Assembly: GCF_000317205.1 (NCBI RefSeq)
Contig: NZ_AJLK01000125.1
Span: 1-64,000, forward strand
DNA: 64,000 nucleotides
Direction: 5' to 3'
Origin: Fischerella muscicola PCC 7414
GTDB lineage: Bacteria; Cyanobacteriota; Cyanobacteriia; Cyanobacteriales; Nostocaceae
How positions within the stretch are numbered: position 1 is the stretch's first letter; each line of letters begins with the position of its first letter. Under the pieces are notes generated by a model. It saw nothing but the letters and a program-made list of their open reading frames with translations. It was not told where the DNA came from and made no database searches. Positions 41,301 through 49,141 of this stretch are shown piece by piece. Made by a program: the position numbers and the translations under genes.

Positions 41301-42096
41301 GAAATTAGTCAATATTTCTCCTACTAGCTTTTCGCTAAAATTATCGGGGTGTGGTTCCTATGTATTTCGCACTGCTCCCAATCTGCGTTTTTTGGCTGAT
41401 TCTGTTTCTCACTATGCGATCAATGTTGCTGGTACAAAAAACTTGGCTATTTGTGTAGATGAAAAAGCTATAGATAATCAATCTTTTCGCGATGAATTTG
41501 CTTCTGCTACCATTGCCGGTGGTGGAAATATTGTGAATATTAGCTGTGATTTTTCTGCACCAGATTTTGAGCCTCATAAAATTATTGTGGATGCAATTAG
41601 CAATGGTGCTGATGGCTTATTTTTAGCTCCCCATATTGATAGAATTAGTAAAGCTTTAGATTTAGCTAAAGCCAATCAAGGCAGACTCAGATTATTTGCC
41701 AGTACTTCACTATATACCTTACAAACTCTCCAGCAAGGAAAAGCTGATATTAATGGTTTAGTGTTGGCTGTTCCTTGGGAAGCCAGAAGAAATTTTGCAA
41801 GTGAATTTGCTAAGAACTCCCAGAAACTTTGGAATAGTTTAGTAACTTGGCGTTCTGCTACAAGTTATGATGCAACTATAGCTATAGTTAATGGTTTACA
41901 GCAAAGTAAAACTCGTAGTGGACTGCAAAAAGTCTTGCGTAATCCTAAATTTTCTGCTAATGGTGTAACTGGAAAAATTCAGTTTTTACAATCAGGCGAT
42001 CGCCCTATTAAAAATAAAAATGATATTGTCTTGGTGAAAATTCAACCAAGTCGTACATTTGCAAATCAATATGAATTTTTCCCTTTATATCCTTAA
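38374..42096 (+). CDS. CHAT-domain protein with membrane helix and two ligand-binding domains
   Basis: A 1240-residue multidomain protein. Residues about 125-360 form a CHAT (caspase-HetF-associated) protease-like domain with the His/Cys pair FFAGHS (His230) and FNSCDG (Cys276). One membrane helix spans about 372-390 (YRIVLFTVSLGCVGAVLW). Beyond it, a TPR-like hairpin (about 418-457) precedes a first periplasmic binding-protein domain of the branched-chain amino-acid receptor type (about 464-825: VVVPIGTNPDVAQEILRGVA, NRRGGIDGK, DDNNPTIA, HNSSDAS). A second TPR-like hairpin and a second similar domain (about 887-1235) follow. Topology suggests a cytosolic protease with a tandem outer sensor. 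Starts at GTG 38374; no ATG is available. Probably a ligand-gated signalling protease. Confidence 0.85.
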   Translation: MVVNVVKQVKLVIFEIGEGSFERGFPVKVRIGETGKPHTAEISGRLPPAPEFPTTYTAWQSIYEKLPADWLIILPKNQITNFSSKDACNQAAKEFQDSFNAWLNQAPVLEIERQLSRQIGNSEDVRFILQTQDSLLRRLPWHLWGFFSTSHPQAEIVISSEYEPSTKQLKAPVKVLAILGSNQEINLDQDLYFLKNLPGAKVKALIEPTRRQLIENLRTQPWDILFFAGHSISKEGDSWGEIQINADESYLSLRNLRYSLRYAVRQGLKLAIFNSCDGLGLARNLADLRIPYTIVMREPVPDIIAQEFLKYFLTAFTSGESLYASVNQARERLYEEWERDYPCASWLPVIFQNPAATELKYPRILNWKEKAYRIVLFTVSLGCVGAVLWRGIDEINFRNRFSDGDKILVKTVSTDYKKQGVQALSWKNYHQAVSKFKLSLKQKSNDPESLIYLNNAKIGNQEVLTIAVVVPIGTNPDVAQEILRGVAQAQDEINRRGGIDGKLLKVEIANDDNNPTIAQRVANRFVQNQNILAVIGHNSSDASVPAANIYQAGKLVMISPTSTSPLVTNPENRSAGSYIYRTVIRNDVIAETLAEYAKKEGKTRVAICRDSQAKDQSYEPAIASALSKNDIQLIDIHCDLAAKNFQPEFAIERALKVQANSIFLNPHVDRIDKAIEIAKVNQGKLMLFGSHSMQTQKTLKAGKAVNGLVMAVSWHTDASANKKFVKDAYKLWNDPNSITWRTANAYDATNAIAQALIQKDNTRDGIQQALSGGFALEGATGTMQFSPWGDRIGTAVLVEVKPDPKNPSNYSFVLKDSVFNRISLGDKILAQDTQPSNEKKAGIQAFAAEKYEVAIAYFQKSLQNMPNDPETRIYLQNALAARHGKVLKIAVSVPIGSNPNVAREILQGVAQAQDEVNNKGGIQGYLLQIEIANDDNNPDIARKIANYFVSHKQILAVIAHNASDASVAACEIYQKGKLVNISPTSFSLKLSGCGSYVFRTAPNLRFLADSVSHYAINVAGTKNLAICVDEKAIDNQSFRDEFASATIAGGGNIVNISCDFSAPDFEPHKIIVDAISNGADGLFLAPHIDRISKALDLAKANQGRLRLFASTSLYTLQTLQQGKADINGLVLAVPWEARRNFASEFAKNSQKLWNSLVTWRSATSYDATIAIVNGLQQSKTRSGLQKVLRNPKFSANGVTGKIQFLQSGDRPIKNKNDIVLVKIQPSRTFANQYEFFPLYP

Positions 42097-42860
42097 TGCC
42101 AATATAAAACTTTTTCCTTAACTAAATTGTGCCCATCACGAGAAACTCTGAGCATTTTCCGGTTGAGAAGATAACGAGTTTTACCTTTAATAGCAATATA
42201 TTCACTATCTTCTGCTTTCGCAGAGGAATTGTAGTTTGACAATAATGGTAGAGTAATTATACTAGTTCCATTCTTAGTTACAGCTATATAAGTATCTGGC
42301 GTTTCTCTACCACAAATATACACAATATAGTTTTTGGTTGCAGCTTCTACAAAGGAAGTATTATCTTCAGGACAACCTTTCACTAAAGATTGACCATCAG
42401 CTGCGATCGCATTATTAACTTTTTCTCTTAAAACAAGACTATTACGTTTACTAAATTTAGTTACTACTAATTCATAGGGTGTAACGGTATATATTACCCC
42501 AGTATTTTTAGCAAAGTAAGCTTCACCTACTTTATTACTGACGGGAATAGTAATTTTACTACCACTATTTTTATAAATTTGTACGTAATATCCTAGAGAG
42601 TTTTTTTCGTCTCCCCTGCAAATATAAACATAATATTTAGCTGTCTCAAAAATTCGCTTCGGTAGCAATTGTGTAGATGGACAAACTTGTTGTTTTGTTA
42701 GTTGTATCAGGGAATGATTAAAGTTACTTACTGATGTAGATTCTTTTTTAATTTGTGCTTGTGCCTTTACTAAAGGAGAGAAAAAGAATAAGCAGCTGAG
42801 ACTGGCAAAGGCTAACTTAAAAATTACTTTGTGATACAGTCTAGATTGTAAAAACTTCAT
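42093..42860 (-). CDS. Secreted hypothetical protein
   Basis: A 255-residue protein with a signal peptide (MKFLQSRLYHKVIFKLAFASLSCLF, cleavage near KAQA). The mature part is rich in beta-strand (YYVYICRGDEKNSLGYYVQIYKNSGSK, YIVYICGRETPDTYIAVTKNG), with a repeated YxVYIC motif. Two cysteine pairs likely form disulfides. Probably periplasmic; function unknown. Its stop overlaps the end of the convergent CHAT gene by 4 bp. It is not obviously part of that system. Confidence 0.75.
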   Translation of the reverse strand: MKFLQSRLYHKVIFKLAFASLSCLFFFSPLVKAQAQIKKESTSVSNFNHSLIQLTKQQVCPSTQLLPKRIFETAKYYVYICRGDEKNSLGYYVQIYKNSGSKITIPVSNKVGEAYFAKNTGVIYTVTPYELVVTKFSKRNSLVLREKVNNAIAADGQSLVKGCPEDNTSFVEAATKNYIVYICGRETPDTYIAVTKNGTSIITLPLLSNYNSSAKAEDSEYIAIKGKTRYLLNRKMLRVSRDGHNLVKEKVLYWH

Positions 42861-42965
42861 ATTTTTAAATTTTTAAACAGTAAAACTACCGCCATTAACA
42901 ACTAGTTATTGGCGTTGAAATATCAGTGTTTTAACGGTTGTAAAGCTGGAATTATTATCCTACTA

Positions 42966-43013
42966 AAAAAAAGTCCAGAACAACTAAAAGTCCCGGACTT
43001 ATTTATTTTTTTA
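42966..43013. terminator. Bidirectional terminator-like hairpin
   Basis: AAGTCC (42971-42976) and GGACTT (42995-43000) with an 18-nt loop. On the minus strand it is followed by TTTTTTTTT, on the plus strand by ATTTATTTTTTT. It is upstream of the 42093-42860 gene and about 390 bp beyond the stop of the 43405-43854 gene. Confidence 0.6.
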
Positions 43014-43029
43014 AAAATCTAATTCTTAA

Positions 43030-43330
43030 ATAAAGTTATTGCTATGGTTAGTAGTTGATTGTTGGTTGTTGATTGGTGGTTGTTGTAGAGACGTGCCATG
43101 GCACGTCTGTACAGTGGTTAGTGGTTAGTAGTTAGTAGTTAGTGGTTAGTAGTTAGTGGTTAGTAGTTAGTGGTGAGTCCAGCCCCCCAAAAAGGCGGTT
43201 CCCGTCACGTAGACACGTAGACGCATAGACGCGAAGCGGCTTCCGCAGGTAGCGGCTTAAGGCAGGGTAGTGGCTTAAGGTAAGGGTAGGGTTAGTGGTT
43301 AGTAGTTAATTTATAATTGACTCCCCACCT
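43030..43330. repeat. Repeat-rich spacer: TTAGTGG / TTAGTAG heptads and a composite element
   Basis: Heptanucleotide repeats GTTAGTG/GTTAGTA and the core palindrome at 43088-43107 are followed by GTGAGTCCAGCCCCCCAAAA and GGCGGTTCCCGTCACGTAG at 43175-43212. The latter element is present in inverted orientation at about 59640-59683. Confidence 0.75.
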
Positions 43331-43404
43331 CCCCATCTCCCCACTGCCCCTAATCCCCACTCCCCCAAGGGAGTGGGGGCCGGTGAGTTCCCCACCTCCC
43401 CACC

Positions 43405-43854
43405 TCATCCTCCCTCACACTCCCGTCTGGTAATGTGATGGCGATAGCGAAACATTGCTTCTAGTTGCACATTTACCAACCAACCACCCAAAAATTCGAC
43501 TGGATCTCCACCTGGTAAAGAAAAAGAAACTTCATCAGTCAACCTAGTTTTACCATCTTCCGGTTCAAACCGATGCCGATGCACCCAATAATCGAAGGGG
43601 CCAGATATTTGTTCATCAGTAAACAAATGAAATTCTTCGTATTCGGTATGACGTGCCAACCAACGCAAAGGCAATGGCCCCAAAAAAAGACGAAATTCCG
43701 TCACAGCACCGACACCCAACCCTCCCTCGCGACGCATTACTTGTACAGGTTGCCAAGGCGGGGTAAGCAGTTGCAAAACATCTGGCCTTTCATGAAATCG
43801 CCAAACAACTTCTACCGGTGCATTAATTACTGAGGAGTACTTAAAGTCCAGCAT
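43405..43854 (-). CDS. SRPBCC-family (START-like) protein
   Basis: A 149-residue protein of the SRPBCC ligand-binding fold: MLDFKYSSVINAPVEVVWRFHERPDVLQLLTPPWQPVQVMRREGG, then RWLARHTEYEEFHLFTDEQISGPFDYW and DEVSFSLPGG. Typical cyanobacterial SRPBCC; it binds a hydrophobic ligand of unknown identity. Start chosen at ATG 43854 on family alignment; an alternative GTG at 43875 would overlap the upstream CPXCG gene by 4 bp. It sits directly behind that small gene, suggesting an operon. Confidence 0.85.
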   Translation of the reverse strand: MLDFKYSSVINAPVEVVWRFHERPDVLQLLTPPWQPVQVMRREGGLGVGAVTEFRLFLGPLPLRWLARHTEYEEFHLFTDEQISGPFDYWVHRHRFEPEDGKTRLTDEVSFSLPGGDPVEFLGGWLVNVQLEAMFRYRHHITRRECEGG

Positions 43855-43871
43855 TGAGAACAACCTCAAAT

Positions 43872-44060
43872 TCACCCTTCATATTCAGTATCAATTTCAA
43901 TATCCAGAGTCTCTTCATCAACACGGATATATAAAATATTGGGACGACAGCAAACCTGACAATCTTCCACATAAGATTGTTGTCCACCTACACTCAAGTC
44001 AACAAAAGTCAGATTTGTTTCCCCACAATAAGCACAATAAAACTCTGCTGTAGTTTGCAT
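43872..44060 (-). CDS. CPXCG-motif cysteine-rich protein
   Basis: A 62-residue protein with the zinc-ribbon-like pattern YCAYCGETN (Cys-x-x-Cys) at residues 8-16 and CQVCCRPN, ending in an acidic tail (EETLDIEIDTEYEG). It matches the cyanobacterial/proteobacterial CPXCG family of unknown function. Probably binds a metal. Directly upstream of the SRPBCC gene, overlap or 17-bp gap depending on that gene's start. Confidence 0.85.
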   Translation of the reverse strand: MQTTAEFYCAYCGETNLTFVDLSVGGQQSYVEDCQVCCRPNILYIRVDEETLDIEIDTEYEG

Positions 44061-44112
44061 TTATCAATTTTGGATTTGGATTGCTAATTGTCAATGAATA
44101 ATCTTCTTATCA

Positions 44113-45756
44113 TTAACCATTAGCAGTAAGCAATTGCTCAGATGGTTTAAACTGACTTGTGGCATCTGCTAGATGCTTTTGCAGGGTAGATTGTGGTAGA
44201 GGCCCATGTAAATGATGCCAAGGTAAGACTTGCTCAGTCGACCAATTGGCATGAACATAGAAATCTAAGTCAGGTAGTTTCCCTTTCAGTTCCTTAAAAG
44301 CACGTTTGTAGCTACCTAGAGAATCCCCAAAGTTACGCGTAAGTTCCAGTAGGTGTGATAGTCTGCGATCGCCTCTTGATATCAAAGCTTGGATGATAGA
44401 CCAATTGTAACTTTCTGGGCGAAAATCTATCCCTTGGGGCTTAAGTTGTTTTTGTAAAAACTGCAAGCGTTTTTCTGCGAGGCGATTCACCCCAAACCAT
44501 TGAAACGGCGTATGGGACTTGGGTACAAAGGTACTGCATCCCAATGTTAAGCGTAAACCAGGAGCAGCTTTTTTGATCTCGCGCATCATTGTCACAGTCG
44601 CATCCAAATCCTCAGCTTCTTCCCCAGGAATTCCTACCATCCCGTAGAGTTTCAAACCTGTTAATCCCCCAGCTTTAGCATTTACCGCCGCTTGGTTAAT
44701 CTCGTCGTTGTGTAGCTTTTTATTAATGATTTGCCGTAATCTTTCCGAACCACTTTCTACGGCAATAGTCAAAGATTTAGTATCTCGTTTCGCTAAAGTT
44801 TTTGCTAGCTGTACCGTCACAGTGTTAGTTCGCACCGAAGCAATACTCAGCCGCACATCATCGTATTTTGGCTGGCTAAGATAATTTAATAAGTTCTCAA
44901 ATTCAGGATGTTGAGTCACTGAAGCACCCAATAATCCTAGCCGATTTGTAACAGCTAGACCTCTTGTGATTGCTGGGATTAATGATTCTTCTATACTGGC
45001 AGTTCTAAAAGGCAAAGTCAGATAACTTGCCAAACAGAAACGACACATTTCTGGGCAACTTCTGACCACTTCTACCATGTAAATATTTTCCCAAGCTGCC
45101 TTTTGGGTAACTACAGTTGAAGCTGATAAAACATTGCCACGATAAGTTTGCTTTTGAACTACAGCCGGAATTTCTGGTGTAATTGGATTGATAGACTTAA
45201 TCGCACCATCGCCATCATTATATTCCACAATATATAAACTCGGAACATAAATTCCTGGTACTTGTGCCAGTGCTTTTAATTGAGTTTTTCGGTCAGCATA
45301 TCTAACAGCTTTATAGGCATCAATAAAATTACCAAGAAGATTTTCGCCATCACCCAAAAGAATGACATCAAAAAAATCTGCAAAGGGTTCTGGGTTAGCA
45401 GTGAGGACAGGGCCACCACCAAAAACTATAGGATGATCAGTATCACGCTTAGTTGTGCGAATAGGAATATCTAAAGATTCCAGCAAATTCAAAATATTCA
45501 CATAATCCAATTCCCAAGAGACAGAAAAGCCAAGTAATTCTGGTTTTCTCGGGAGTGATTCGTGAATATCAGTAAACAGGCGACTCACCAGCACATCTGC
45601 ACGCATAGCCAAAGTTGCCCATACTACCTGATAGCCAAGGCTAGTTATACCCACAGTGTACTCGTTGGGAAAGGCAAAAATAGTGGGAATGGCGTCAACC
45701 TCAGGGGTAGCGGGTGTAAATAAAAGGCGTTCAGCAGAAAAAACAGATGATGTCAC
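44113..45756 (-). CDS. B12-binding radical SAM protein
   Basis: A 547-residue radical SAM protein. Residues about 25-180 form a cobalamin-binding-like fold (IFAFPNEYTVGITSLGYQVVWATL, VFGGGPVLTANPEPFADFFDVILLGDGE). The iron-sulfur motif is CPEMCRFC (about 233-240). The middle VESGSERLRQIINK and LKLYGMVGIPGEE are radical SAM family segments. It matches the family annotated as TIGR03960-type or B12-binding radical SAM in cyanobacteria; substrate unknown. Part of a minus-strand run with the SemiSWEET gene 21 bp upstream. Confidence 0.9.
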   Translation of the reverse strand: MTSSVFSAERLLFTPATPEVDAIPTIFAFPNEYTVGITSLGYQVVWATLAMRADVLVSRLFTDIHESLPRKPELLGFSVSWELDYVNILNLLESLDIPIRTTKRDTDHPIVFGGGPVLTANPEPFADFFDVILLGDGENLLGNFIDAYKAVRYADRKTQLKALAQVPGIYVPSLYIVEYNDGDGAIKSINPITPEIPAVVQKQTYRGNVLSASTVVTQKAAWENIYMVEVVRSCPEMCRFCLASYLTLPFRTASIEESLIPAITRGLAVTNRLGLLGASVTQHPEFENLLNYLSQPKYDDVRLSIASVRTNTVTVQLAKTLAKRDTKSLTIAVESGSERLRQIINKKLHNDEINQAAVNAKAGGLTGLKLYGMVGIPGEEAEDLDATVTMMREIKKAAPGLRLTLGCSTFVPKSHTPFQWFGVNRLAEKRLQFLQKQLKPQGIDFRPESYNWSIIQALISRGDRRLSHLLELTRNFGDSLGSYKRAFKELKGKLPDLDFYVHANWSTEQVLPWHHLHGPLPQSTLQKHLADATSQFKPSEQLLTANG

Positions 45757-45776
45757 AGGTGATTGTTTCAGGATGC

Positions 45777-46037
45777 TTATGTTGATCTATATTTAATTTT
45801 AAGCCATAAAATTATGATGTTAAAAAGCAATGTGATACCGTTAGCTAAAATAATTGGCAAAGCTGATAAATAAAATCCATATATTAACCACAAAAAAACT
45901 CCTATACTAAAGCTAATTAGCATTACATAGGAAACATCTTTTGCTGATTTTGTGCGCCATGTTTTAATCAATTGTGGCAAGAATGAAAAGGTGGTTAAGG
46001 TAGCGGCTATTAATCCCAAAGTTGTAATAAAATCCAT
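45777..46037 (-). CDS. SemiSWEET-type sugar transporter
   Basis: An 86-residue three-helix membrane protein. The PQ-loop motif is in SFLPQLIKTWRTKSAKDVS (residues 18-36), and VFLWLIYGFYLSALPIILAN is the third helix. SemiSWEETs dimerise to move sugars down a gradient. Monocistronic or translationally linked to the radical SAM gene. A terminator for the gene beyond lies at 46071-46110. Confidence 0.9.
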   Translation of the reverse strand: MDFITTLGLIAATLTTFSFLPQLIKTWRTKSAKDVSYVMLISFSIGVFLWLIYGFYLSALPIILANGITLLFNIIILWLKIKYRST

Positions 46038-46070
46038 TAGTTTAAATACTTAGTATTGCTGATTAATCTA

Positions 46071-46110
46071 AAAAATAAGCCTTATCGCTTCATACGATTA
46101 GGCTTTTTTA
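46071..46110 (-). terminator. Intrinsic terminator after the 124-aa membrane gene
   Basis: Stem AAGCCTTATCG (46077-46087) with CGATTAGGCTT (46095-46105), one mismatch. On the minus strand it is followed by ATTTTTTAG, on the plus strand by TTTTTT, so it could act both ways. Confidence 0.82.
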
Positions 46111-46152
46111 TAACACCAAAATAAAATAGAATAATGCCGAAGTAAATTCAAC

Positions 46153-46527
46153 TTAATTCATTGAATCTAAATCGAGGGATTGCATTCCTCGTCGTTCCAC
46201 AAAAGACATCATGCTTCCCAACTGAAACCAAACTAACAGTGAAGTCAAAATGGTGACTGGTATACCGACTGCATAGGCAAGCAAAGGTGGAAAACCAAAT
46301 ATTTCAAATCCAGAACACATAAATAATGTCACACCGGCAGTTATCCCTAAAAACGGCACAGATAACTGTTTAATCGACAACTGAGAATTAGATTTCTCTG
46401 CGCCATCACTCTGCCATTTATTCACAATTACCTTTAGTGTTCCGGCTAATGCCAAACCGGAGGTTAATGCAGCAAACAAACCAATAATTAGTAGTAAATA
46501 TGGCGGTTGTGAAGGGTAGTAGTACAT
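46153..46527 (-). CDS. Conserved hypothetical membrane protein
   Basis: A 124-residue protein with three predicted membrane helices (about 12-33, 60-82 and 88-108) starting MYYYPSQPPYLLLIIGL. The start is chosen at ATG 46527 because AGGAG lies 5 bases upstream; the longer frame from 46590 has none. Function unknown; cyanobacterial. A terminator follows at 46071-46110. Confidence 0.75.
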   Translation of the reverse strand: MYYYPSQPPYLLLIIGLFAALTSGLALAGTLKVIVNKWQSDGAEKSNSQLSIKQLSVPFLGITAGVTLFMCSGFEIFGFPPLLAYAVGIPVTILTSLLVWFQLGSMMSFVERRGMQSLDLDSMN

Positions 46528-46646
46528 AAAAACTCCTGATTGATATGGATTTTGAAAGGTAAAAGTGCAGATCAAAAAGTCAAGAGTCAAACATTAACTT
46601 TAAATTGTTGACTCTTGACCCTTGAATCACCTTCTGTAGAAGGGTT

Positions 46647-48359
46647 TTAGCGTTTTATGCCAAAAGTGGCGATCGCAGTTACTGAAGGTAATATGGCTGC
46701 AACTCTCTCTTTGGATAAATCTGTCAAAACTCCGATCGCAACATCTAACAATCGATTCGGTTTTAAATCATCTTTGACTAAGTTCCACAAACGTTGAACT
46801 TCTTCGGTATGTAGGCGATCATCTTCAGTAAGAGCTAATATCAACTGACGCCACAAATACTTGCCTTCATCAGATAGGAGATATTCTAGCCCCAGTTTGG
46901 CTGTAGGCAAGACATCAAAATTCTCATCGGTACGGGCGATCGCAATTAAATTTTCTAAGCGCTGCCATTGGAATTTACCATCTTTGAACAGCACATCTAA
47001 TAAGCGTCGGCGTAATTGTGGAGATTCGCCTGTCAACAGACGCCTTGCTACGTAGGGATAAGCTACTTCCACAATTTTAAAGTTGGGGTTGAGGCTGAGG
47101 GCAATACCTTCTTGAGTCACCAAAGAACGAATAATTAAAGCAAACTTCGCGGGGACTCGGAAGGGATAATCATACATCAATTCTGAGAATTGATCGGTGA
47201 TGGTTTTGAAGTTAAAATCCCCGACGTTTTTGCCGATCGCATTTCCTAATGTTGCTTCTAGGGCTGGTACTATCGGACGAATATCTGTGTCTGGTGTTAA
47301 AAATCCCAGCTTGACATAATCTTTGGCTAGATCGTTGTAATCTTTGTTAACTAAATGTACAACCGCATCTACCAGAGTTTCTTTAGTGGTTTCATCTAGC
47401 TGATCCATCATGCCGAAGTCAATGTAGCCCATTCTGCCATCTGGCATGGCAAATAAATTGCCGGGGTGGGGGTCAGCATGGAAGAAACCATGTTCTAATA
47501 ATTGTTGTAGACCTGAAGTCACGCCGATTTCGATGATGGCTTCTGGATCTATACCAGCTTCCTTGACTTTTTTAGTGTCGGTTAACTTAAATCCATTTAA
47601 CCACTCTAGAGTCAGAACTCTGGTTGAAGTATAGCGCCAATAAATAGCCGGAACTTTGACATGCGGGTCGTTGCGGAAGTTAGTAGCAAATTTTTCGGCG
47701 TTGCGACCTTCGTTGAGATAATCTATTTCCTCAAATAATTTGGTGCCAAACTCATCCACGATCAACCTGAGATCGTGACCAAGATTGAGAGGTAGCCAAG
47801 GGGCTAACCAACCCGCCGCCCACCGCAATAAATAAAGATCGAGGGTAATAACTGGGCGTAGGTTAGGGCGTTGTACTTTCACCGCTACTTCTTCACCAGT
47901 GTGCAAACGACCCCGGTAAACTTGACCCAAACTAGCAGCAGCAACCGGACTAGGTGACAGTTCGCTGTATATTTCCTTGACTGGACGACCGAGTTCGGTT
48001 TCAATCAATTGGTAGGCGATCGCATTATCAAACGGTGGTAACTGGTCTTGCAATTTCACCAGTTCTTCTAAAAAATCTTTACGTACTAAATCTGGTCTTG
48101 TCGATAAAGCTTGACCTACTTTGATAAAAGTCGGCCCCAGACGTGTTAGTAACTGACGTAATTGGGTAGCGCGTTTTAGTTTGTTCTGTTCAACTTGATT
48201 TTGCCACTCATCCCACTTCAGACTAAATATAAATGCAGCAAAAGACCAAATGACGTTCAGCGCCCGCGCCCAGGCTAGCCAAGGACGATAGCGGTAGTAA
48301 CTAGCGATCTCATTGGGATCGTAGCGTCGATTATTTTGTATAGGGGTTTGCAGGCTCAC
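46647..48359 (-). CDS. AarF/ABC1/UbiB-family kinase-like protein
   Basis: A 570-residue atypical kinase. Blocks visible: KRATQLRQLLTRLGPTFIKVGQALSTRPDLVRKDFLEELVKLQDQLPPF, VAAASLGQVYRGRLHTGEEVAVKVQRP (the A-rich loop replacing a normal glycine loop), then HADPHPGNLFAMPDGRMGYIDFGMM (catalytic and metal site). These are the ABC1K hallmarks; the family supports ubiquinone/plastoquinone synthesis and lipid handling, and is anchored by two C-terminal helices. The C-terminus ends in a weak hydrophobic segment. Cyanobacteria have several such genes; which one this is cannot be told. Confidence 0.93.
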   Translation of the reverse strand: MSLQTPIQNNRRYDPNEIASYYRYRPWLAWARALNVIWSFAAFIFSLKWDEWQNQVEQNKLKRATQLRQLLTRLGPTFIKVGQALSTRPDLVRKDFLEELVKLQDQLPPFDNAIAYQLIETELGRPVKEIYSELSPSPVAAASLGQVYRGRLHTGEEVAVKVQRPNLRPVITLDLYLLRWAAGWLAPWLPLNLGHDLRLIVDEFGTKLFEEIDYLNEGRNAEKFATNFRNDPHVKVPAIYWRYTSTRVLTLEWLNGFKLTDTKKVKEAGIDPEAIIEIGVTSGLQQLLEHGFFHADPHPGNLFAMPDGRMGYIDFGMMDQLDETTKETLVDAVVHLVNKDYNDLAKDYVKLGFLTPDTDIRPIVPALEATLGNAIGKNVGDFNFKTITDQFSELMYDYPFRVPAKFALIIRSLVTQEGIALSLNPNFKIVEVAYPYVARRLLTGESPQLRRRLLDVLFKDGKFQWQRLENLIAIARTDENFDVLPTAKLGLEYLLSDEGKYLWRQLILALTEDDRLHTEEVQRLWNLVKDDLKPNRLLDVAIGVLTDLSKERVAAILPSVTAIATFGIKR

Positions 48360-49141
48360 TCCCTTATTTACCTCTTTATTTAAAATAAGAATTTCCCTCT
48401 TTCGAGGTCAACAAATATCTGCCTGACTATTTCTCTGTAGCTTTATAGAATTTAGTCAAGCTTTACTAAAAGTTACTTTGTTATCTTTTATTTTATATTA
48501 CTACATAAAAGTATATATACCTACTGCGGTAGAGAAAATTTTTTGATATTGGTCATCTCAAAAATCAATACAGTGATATTTTTATCCTGTATATCGATCT
48601 GGAATCATAGAAACATGGCTCAATTTGACTATTTGCAGCATATACTTTTTTGCAAAATTTTAAGTATAATTTAAAACTTTTTTTTACACAAATAAGTATT
48701 TACACTAAAATAGTTGAGGAATAAAATATATTGATATTTCCTGAGCCATAAATTTTGGAGGTTTAGGGATCAAAGTTAAACTTATAGCTCTCAAATTACT
48801 CTAAGTTGCTACTTAACAGGAAATTTAAGCGTTTTCAAGCTACGAAAATCAAACTTGATTTAGTTAGTTAAAATGTATATTTAAAGTTTTATTTAGAAAA
48901 ATTGCAATTGATAAAGTAGTTGTTATTGAACTACATAATCCCAATAAGTATAAAGACGCCAAATCACTGTTGCGAGTAATGGGGAAAAACACCAATTACC
49001 TATTACCCATTACCAATTTATGGTTGTCTTGTATACACCTACTTTTGTAGTAAGTACACTACAAATAGAATCATAAGCTACTGCAAGTAATATCACCTCG
49101 GCATTTAATCAGAAATAATCTTTAAACACTAAAAAAAAATT
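48360..49141. other. AT-rich gene-free region
   Basis: About 780 bp with no gene. Contains long T/A tracts, a CCAATTACC-type repeat near 49000 and possible upstream promoters for the aminotransferase gene. No RNA gene recognised. Confidence 0.5.
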
